Shown: positions 43,162 through 47,808 of the stretch, piece by piece
Numbering within the stretch: the first letter of the stretch is position 1
How the letters are laid out: each line of letters opens with the position of its first letter
Origin: an uncultured Bacteroidota bacterium
GTDB lineage: Bacteria > Bacteroidota > Bacteroidia > Chitinophagales > Chitinophagaceae
Length of the DNA stretch: 47,808 nucleotides
Direction: 5' to 3'
Assembly (NCBI GenBank): GCA_903853805.1
Contig: CAINUN010000054.1
Location: forward strand, 1 to 47,808
Notes under the pieces: model-generated
Seen by the model: only the letters and a program-made list of their open reading frames with translations
Databases searched by the model: none
What the model was told of the DNA's origin: nothing
Program-made: the position numbers and the translations under genes

Positions 43162-43857
43162 ATGGAGGCTTCCAAAATTAATTCTTCAGGAAAATTGTAC
43201 CTCGTGCCAACACCAATTGGCAACTTGGGCGACATTACTTTCCGTGCTGTAAATATCCTTAAAGAAGTGGATGTCATTCTTTGTGAAGACACGCGTACAA
43301 GTAGCTTTTTGTTAAAGCATTATGGAATACAAAAAAGCCTGACTCCTTTTCATCAACACAACGAGCATAAAGTTTTAACGCACATTTGCGAACAATTGCA
43401 AGAAGGGAAAAATTTTGCATTACTTACAGATGCTGGCACCCCTGGTATTTCTGACCCCGGTTTTTTATTAGCAAGAGAATGCGCGAGATTGAATATCCAT
43501 TTTGAATGTCTTCCAGGAGCAACAGCTTTTGTGCCGGCTTTGGTTCAATCAGGCATTCCCTGCAACAGTTTTGTGTTTGAAGGTTTTCCTCCCCAGAAAA
43601 AAGGAAGACAAACTTTTTTTAAAAGATTAGCAGAAGAAGAACGTACGATTATCCTATATGAATCGCCACACCGTCTTGTAAAATCTTTGCAGGAAATGGC
43701 TGAATATTTTGGCGTTGACAGAAATGCATCTGTTAGCAGAGAGCTTACCAAGATGTTTGAGGAAACAAGAAGAGGATATTTGACAGTATTGGCAGCGCAT
43801 TACACAACTCACCCACCCAAAGGAGAAATAGTGATAGTTATAGCAGGAAAGAATTAA
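43162..43857 (+). CDS. rsmI: 16S rRNA (cytidine(1402)-2'-O)-methyltransferase
   Basis: This 231-residue SAM-dependent methyltransferase of the tetrapyrrole-methylase fold has GKLYLVPTPIGNLGDITFRAVNILKEVDVILCEDTRTS at the N-terminus and LLTDAGTPGISDPGFLLARECARL (about residues 90-113), followed by the FEGFPPQKKGRQ block, all diagnostic of RsmI. It modifies C1402 in the decoding centre together with RsmH. It starts 10 bases after purS and ends at a bidirectional terminator. Confidence 0.96.
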   Translation: MEASKINSSGKLYLVPTPIGNLGDITFRAVNILKEVDVILCEDTRTSSFLLKHYGIQKSLTPFHQHNEHKVLTHICEQLQEGKNFALLTDAGTPGISDPGFLLARECARLNIHFECLPGATAFVPALVQSGIPCNSFVFEGFPPQKKGRQTFFKRLAEEERTIILYESPHRLVKSLQEMAEYFGVDRNASVSRELTKMFEETRRGYLTVLAAHYTTHPPKGEIVIVIAGKN

Positions 43858-43887
43858 AAAAGGCTGCTCAATAGAGACAGCCTTTTT
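43857..43887. terminator. Bidirectional terminator between rsmI and the small lipoprotein gene
   Basis: A 10-bp stem (43857-43866 with 43878-43887) with an 11-base loop and T tracts on both strands, between converging genes. Confidence 0.85.
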
Positions 43888-43912
43888 TATAAAACTTTGT
43901 AACTCTTTAAAA

Positions 43913-44116
43913 TTACTTTGTAGCAGGTGCAGCAGCAGCAGAATCCATTGCAGGTGCAGCAGCAGCAGAATCCATTGCAGGAGCTGGAGCAGCTTCAGGA
44001 GCTGGAGCAGCAGCAGTAGTGTCAGTAGCTGGAGTTTCAGTGCTTTCGCTGTTACCGCAAGAAGCTACGAAAAGACCAAAAGAAAGAGCGAAGATTCCGA
44101 ATTTTACGAATTTCAT
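43913..44116 (-). CDS. Very small Ala/Pro-rich lipoprotein
   Basis: This 67-residue protein has a lipoprotein signal MKFVKFGIFALSFGLFVASC (Cys20). The mature part is 47 residues of Ala, Pro, Thr, Ser and Asp with two copies of PAMDSAAAA, encoded by a perfect 27-bp direct repeat (43923-43949 and 43950-43976). No fold is expected; it is probably a disordered envelope lipoprotein. The 201 bases upstream (44117-44318) are AT-rich and hold no gene. Confidence 0.75.
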   Translation of the reverse strand: MKFVKFGIFALSFGLFVASCGNSESTETPATDTTAAAPAPEAAPAPAMDSAAAAPAMDSAAAAPATK

Positions 44117-44318
44117 GAGTTTGTTATTTTTATTAGTTATTTCTCATTTATACCTTAAACAGAAAAAGGTAACCCTCCTTTTTAAAAAATCTTTCAGATA
44201 TATTATATTCTAATTCATCTAAAGCTATTCTTCGTTTTATTCCTTTTAAGTTTGCAAAAGAAATATCCCAAATTTTTAAGGCTTTCGGGTTACTTTTCCT
44301 AAAAACAAGTATTAAATA

Positions 44319-44891
44319 GTGTATCTCTCTACTGATAATGAACTACAACTTTTAGCTTCTCTTGCAAAAGGAGAACGAACTGCCACTGAGAATATTTACC
44401 GGCAACATAAAAAAATGATAAGTAGCTGGGTGAAACAAAATGGTGGTTCGGAGGATGAGGTTGAAGACATTTTTCAAGAGGCGATGGTAATTCTTTACGA
44501 GAAGGCACAACAAGAAGTTTTTAGGCTTGAATGTAAAATAGGTACTTACCTTTTTGCCATTTGCAAAAACCTTTGGTATAAACGATTTCAGCAACAAAAA
44601 AAGTCGCCGAGCTCTTTGCCAGATAGTGCTGGTGATGAAATTGATTGGGCTTATGATGACGACATCAAAGCACATGAAGAGCGCGAAATGCATTATGAAC
44701 AATTGAACAACGCACTTGACCAATTGGGGGAACCTTGCAGTAGTATTCTTAAAGCCTATTATCACGAAAATAAAAACATGAATGAAATAGCGGCCGACTT
44801 TGGCTATACAAACTCTGAAAACGCTAAGACTCAGAAATATAAATGCCTTCAACGACTGAAAAAGTTGTTTTATGGCATTCGGACAAAATGA
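44319..44891 (+). CDS. ECF-type RNA polymerase sigma factor
   Basis: This 190-residue sigma-70 family protein has region 2 at about residues 20-90 (NIYRQHKKMISSWVKQNGGSEDEVEDIFQEAMVILYEKA, then TYLFAICKNLWYKRFQQQKKS) and region 4 at about 125-185 (LGEPCSSILKAYYHENKNMNEIAADFGYTNSENAKTQKYKCLQRLKKLF). The only good start is a GTG at 44319; there is no in-frame ATG near the N-terminus. A TACTTTTC sequence at 44292-44299 may be its -7 box. The protease/anti-sigma-like gene starts 4 bases after its stop, which fits a sigma/anti-sigma pair. Confidence 0.92.
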   Translation: MYLSTDNELQLLASLAKGERTATENIYRQHKKMISSWVKQNGGSEDEVEDIFQEAMVILYEKAQQEVFRLECKIGTYLFAICKNLWYKRFQQQKKSPSSLPDSAGDEIDWAYDDDIKAHEEREMHYEQLNNALDQLGEPCSSILKAYYHENKNMNEIAADFGYTNSENAKTQKYKCLQRLKKLFYGIRTK

Positions 44892-44895
44892 ATAG

Positions 44896-45969
44896 ATGAT
44901 GAACACAAATAATTATTGGGATTTAGCCGAAGCTTATTATTCAGGACGAATGAATAATGCTGATAAAGCTGCAATAGAAACACGCCTTAAAGACGATGCT
45001 GCTTTTGCTGCTGAATTTAATGAGTGCTTGCAACTATTACAATCATTGCAAGACAGTGGAAAGCAAAAACAGTTTCGTAATACTTTATTGAGCATTGAAG
45101 ATGCTTCAAAACCAAAAGCAGCTAATTGGACGGTGAGAACTATTCCTTTGCGCACACACTATTTGCGCACGGCAGGTATTGCTGCTAGCATTGCCATTCT
45201 CACCACACTTTCTACGGTGTGGATGGAAAACCATAATCAAAAAGCTCAAACTTCTCAATATCGTTTGTTGCGCAGGGAATTGGAAACTATTAAACGCTCT
45301 CAAAAAGCAATTATTAAAAACATCAACTCCAATCAAACTTCTCAACAACGACAGGCTAACTTTTCGGGAACTGGTTTTGCGGTTTCTAATGATGGTTATT
45401 TTGTGACGAGCTACCACGTGACTGAAGGTGCAGACTCGGTGTATATTCAAAACCGAGAAGGAGAATTGTTTAAAGCAAGCGTTGTTACTTTTGATGATAA
45501 AACGGATGTGGCTTTGCTGAAGGTGGAGAATAAATCTTTCCGTTTTGGAAAGAAAGAAGTGCCTTATAGTTTTGCTTCTAATAAAAAATCTTTAGGTGCT
45601 AATGTGTTTACACTTGGCTATCCGCAGGATGAGATTGTTTATAGCGAAGGATATATTAGCTCTAAGAATGGATATGAGGGAGACTCGATGCAATATCGCC
45701 TCGAACTGCCAGCAAGTCCGGGACAAAGTGGCTCGCCGGTGATGGACAAACAAGGAAATGTGATAGCTATTGTAACTGGAAAAGAAAATAATACTGAGGG
45801 AACGACCTATGCGGTGAGTTCTCAAGCGGTTTTTAATTTGGTAAGAGGTCTTTCTAAAGAAGAAAAACTTAAATTGCCAAGCGGTAATCGTTTTAATAGA
45901 ATGAACCGTGAGCAGCAAATTGAAAATCTCGAATACTACACTTGCCAAGTGAAAGTGTATAAAAATTAG
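44896..45969 (+). CDS. Membrane-anchored trypsin-like serine protease with anti-sigma-like N-terminus
   Basis: This 357-residue protein has a cytoplasmic N-terminal segment (residues 1-90, with YWDLAEAYYSGRMNNADKAAIETRLKDDAAFAAEF resembling the zf-less anti-sigma region), one transmembrane helix (92-109), a coiled stretch and an S1C/trypsin-type protease domain. The catalytic triad is intact: His174 in TSYHVTEG, Asp204 in DDKTDVALL and Ser278 in SPGQSGSP. No PDZ domain follows, unlike HtrA/DegP. The gene starts 4 bases after the sigma factor stop. I infer that the N-terminus holds the sigma factor while the protease domain acts in the periplasm; a plain membrane protease is the alternative. 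Confidence 0.85.
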   Translation: MMNTNNYWDLAEAYYSGRMNNADKAAIETRLKDDAAFAAEFNECLQLLQSLQDSGKQKQFRNTLLSIEDASKPKAANWTVRTIPLRTHYLRTAGIAASIAILTTLSTVWMENHNQKAQTSQYRLLRRELETIKRSQKAIIKNINSNQTSQQRQANFSGTGFAVSNDGYFVTSYHVTEGADSVYIQNREGELFKASVVTFDDKTDVALLKVENKSFRFGKKEVPYSFASNKKSLGANVFTLGYPQDEIVYSEGYISSKNGYEGDSMQYRLELPASPGQSGSPVMDKQGNVIAIVTGKENNTEGTTYAVSSQAVFNLVRGLSKEEKLKLPSGNRFNRMNREQQIENLEYYTCQVKVYKN

Positions 45970-45999
45970 TATCAGACCCACTATCTGATAAATAAGCCG

Positions 46000-46033
46000 A
46001 GCCACTCTTTATGGGTGGCTTTGGTGTTTTTTT
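46000..46033 (+). terminator. Terminator after the protease gene
   Basis: An 8-bp stem with one wobble (46000-46007 with 46013-46020) and a 5-base loop is followed by TTGGTGTTTTTTT, 31 bases after the stop at 45969. Confidence 0.8.
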
Positions 46034-46056
46034 GGTTCACATTTATATTCTGGGGA

Positions 46057-46750
46057 CTAAGCAAAAAGTTTATGCAATCTAAACAAGAAGAACTTGGTAT
46101 CGACAACACCTCTTTGGTTGGCTCTAAAGAGTTTTATTTTTGAGTTGAAAGATTCTGCATTGGCATTGGTGTTTCTGTTGATGAAGAAGTTGAGAATATT
46201 ATCTAAGTTGTTTTTTACGGTGTTGGCTACGGTATAGAACTCTTTTGTTTGTTTTTCAATAATGTCGTTTATCCAATTATTGAATTTTGTTTTTGCAGAG
46301 GCTATATTTCTGTCCTCATAGATATTTCTAAAAGCAAGCGTTTGATGATAAGCTGTTTTTAGTTCTGGGTATTTTTCAAAAAGGATGGTTGTTCTTTGGT
46401 GTTGGCTAGGGGTCCAATCGTCTTCTTTTTTTACTAAGATATACCGGCACCTTGCTAATAATTGTTTAGGAGTGTCTCCGTTTTCTAATACGGTTGATTG
46501 ATATTTTGTGTTGGTTTCTTTGGCTTGTTTGATGGCTTCATTTTCGATGTCTAACTCCTTCCATCTTAAATTGATTCTGATGTGCTGTAAGGCTTCCATT
46601 GCTAGCTTTACTACATGGAATCTATCCGTTACTAAAGAGGCTTTTGTAAATACTGTTTTAACAGCAGCTTCCATATTTTTTGCCATGTCCAGTGTCACTT
46701 CTTTGACCTGCAAACGCTTGTCTTTAGGTAGTTTTTCAAGTACAGTAATA
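46057..46750 (-). pseudogene. ISL3-like transposase, 3' part, interrupted by an IS982-type element
   Basis: The minus strand encodes the C-terminal 230 or so residues of an ISL3-type transposase: VTLDMAKNMEAAVKTVF, LVTDRFHVVKLAMEAL (a catalytic Asp region), then NNILNFFINRNTNANAESFNSKIK near the end, with the last Glu of the DDE set. The frame stays open up to 46750, exactly where the IS982-type element begins (ITVLEKLPKDKRLQVKEV), with no start codon at the natural N-terminus. The first part of the gene should resume beyond the right end of the window. It is inactive unless the inserted element leaves precisely. Confidence 0.82.
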
Positions 46751-47808
46751 ACCTGAGTTCGGGATAAGAATTTTTGTCAAAAGCAAACAAAGCGGTACAA
46801 TTATTGATGTATATGTAGTTGACTATAAAACAATTACAACAAATGACTGCACCACTTTTCGATTGCAAACTTACAGAGATTTTTGTTTCTGTGGATGATT
46901 TTTGTATTCTTTTTGAGAAACCCATCCATCAAATGTTACTTGAAGATGGATCAAACATCAAAAAGCGTAACCGTAAAACAGGTTTATGCGATTCAGAAAT
47001 TATCACACTCCTCATTGCTTTTCATCGAAGTGATTTTCGTTCATTCAAAAACTTCTACTTGTTTATTCGTCAAAAGTACCTCCATTTTTTTCCTGGTCTT
47101 GTTTCCTATAATCGGTTTATTGAATTAAGTCATCGTTGTGCAGTTGCTTTCATGCTCTATCTGCATCATGTTTGCAAAGGTGAGTGTACAGGTATTTCTT
47201 TCATTGATTCTACTGTTTTAAGGGTGTGCCATAACAAACGCATTAAACGAAATAAAACATTTAAAGACGTTGCTACAGTAGGTAAAAGCAGCATGGGTTG
47301 GTTTTATGGCTTCAAGCTACACTTGGTTATCAATGATAAAGGAGAAATTCTTTCTTTTTACCTTAGTAAAGCTAATGTTGACGACCGAAATGCCAAAGCA
47401 ATAACAAAGCTTACCCAAAACCTTTTTGGAAAACTCTTTGGAGATAAGGGCTATATTTCTAAAGCGCTCACAGACCTGCTTTTTGGCAACGGCATCTCCC
47501 TGATTACAGCCGTGAAAAGAAACATGAAGGAGAAAGCGCTAAGCAATGAAGAAAAACTGCTATTGCGTAAGCGTTCTGTAATTGAAACTGTCAATGATGA
47601 ACTCAAAAACATTTGTCAGGTTGAACATACTAGACATCGCTCTCTCAATGGATTTTTACTTAATATCATGAGTGCTATTGCTGCCTATTCTTTCTTCCCT
47701 AAAAAACCTTCTATCAAAAATGATATAGAAGAAACTAACCCTAAACTATTGCAGCAGTTTGCTCAACAACAGCAATTAACTATCGCTGCTTAAACCGAAC
47801 TCAGGTTA
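46749..47808. mobile_element. IS982-type insertion sequence
   Basis: A 14-bp inverted repeat, TAACCTGAGTTCGG, is found at 46749-46762 and, as its reverse complement, at 47795-47808. The usual IS982 end is ACCTGAGTTCGG, so the outer TA may be part of the end or of the target. The element is about 1.06 kb and encloses a single transposase. It interrupts an ISL3-like transposase frame. The window ends at the right tip, so the target duplication cannot be read. Confidence 0.85.
46819..47793 (+). CDS. IS982 family transposase
   Basis: This 324-residue DDE transposase is intact. An N-terminal helical part (VDDFCILFEKPIHQML, then KTGLCDSEIITLLIAFH) is typical of IS982. The catalytic region shows FIDSTVLRVCHNKR (first Asp, about residue 133), LFGDKGYISKAL (second Asp) and RSVIETVNDELKNICQVEHTRHRS (Glu). 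Translation can start at the TTG at 46819 or the ATG at 46843; the ATG is more likely. No frameshift is seen, so the element may still be mobile. Confidence 0.92.
   Translation: MTIKQLQQMTAPLFDCKLTEIFVSVDDFCILFEKPIHQMLLEDGSNIKKRNRKTGLCDSEIITLLIAFHRSDFRSFKNFYLFIRQKYLHFFPGLVSYNRFIELSHRCAVAFMLYLHHVCKGECTGISFIDSTVLRVCHNKRIKRNKTFKDVATVGKSSMGWFYGFKLHLVINDKGEILSFYLSKANVDDRNAKAITKLTQNLFGKLFGDKGYISKALTDLLFGNGISLITAVKRNMKEKALSNEEKLLLRKRSVIETVNDELKNICQVEHTRHRSLNGFLLNIMSAIAAYSFFPKKPSIKNDIEETNPKLLQQFAQQQQLTIAA

Noticed and set aside
43913-43980. CAG-type trinucleotide repeats as a CRISPR or mobile repeat
   Set aside because: They encode the Ala-rich lipoprotein tail and are two in-frame 27-bp copies, with no spacers.

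Overview
The window reads as a chromosome segment of a low-GC member of the Bacteroidota, most likely a Chitinophagales-type organism. The evidence is type IX secretion C-terminal sorting domains on several secreted proteins, Bacteroidota-style promoters (a TTTG-like -33 box and a TAnnTTTG -7 box), weak or absent Shine-Dalgarno sites, B12-dependent MetH and class II ribonucleotide reductase, and many small lipoproteins. No rRNA, tRNA or CRISPR array was recognised.

Layout. 1-417: non-coding, with a 7-bp tandem repeat and a terminator. 418-12486 is mostly minus strand: a T9SS cargo with a CxxCH motif, a PAP2-like membrane protein coupled to a MetH without its homocysteine domain, secreted and envelope proteins, a double UspA, a histidine-kinase-like protein without an ATPase domain, FeoB and DnaN. 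12598-14768 is plus strand: an FKBP isomerase divergent from dnaN, a small membrane protein, and an 84-bp tandem repeat with hairpins in front of a hypothetical gene. 14933-22764 is minus strand: class II RNR and a 1411-residue GEVED/T9SS protein. 22965-26631 is a plus-strand run of gcvH, a VanZ-like gene, two heptose-nucleotide enzymes (HddA and HddC) and a glycosyltransferase.

26632-34583 is the most unusual part. A LexA/S24-type repressor with a palindrome over its own promoter is divergent from a four-gene, AT-rich operon. The operon encodes a VWA-like lipoprotein, a small membrane protein, a tubulin/FtsZ-like protein and a 1157-residue protein with an actin/Hsp70-type ATPase domain. A tubulin-like and an actin-like nucleotide switch in one operon with a membrane-anchored VWA protein suggests an envelope-associated machine; its function is not known from the sequence.

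34622-43857 returns to ordinary genome: an ArsR regulator, TsaB and RidA divergent with very short leaders, small lipoproteins, a TPR protein, the rpsF-rpsR-rplI operon behind a probable S6:S18 leader RNA, and pssA-purS-rsmI. 43913-45969 holds a small lipoprotein and an ECF sigma factor coupled to a membrane-anchored trypsin-like protease with an anti-sigma-like N-terminus. 45990-47808 is mobile: an IS982-type element inserted into the reading frame of an ISL3-like transposase.
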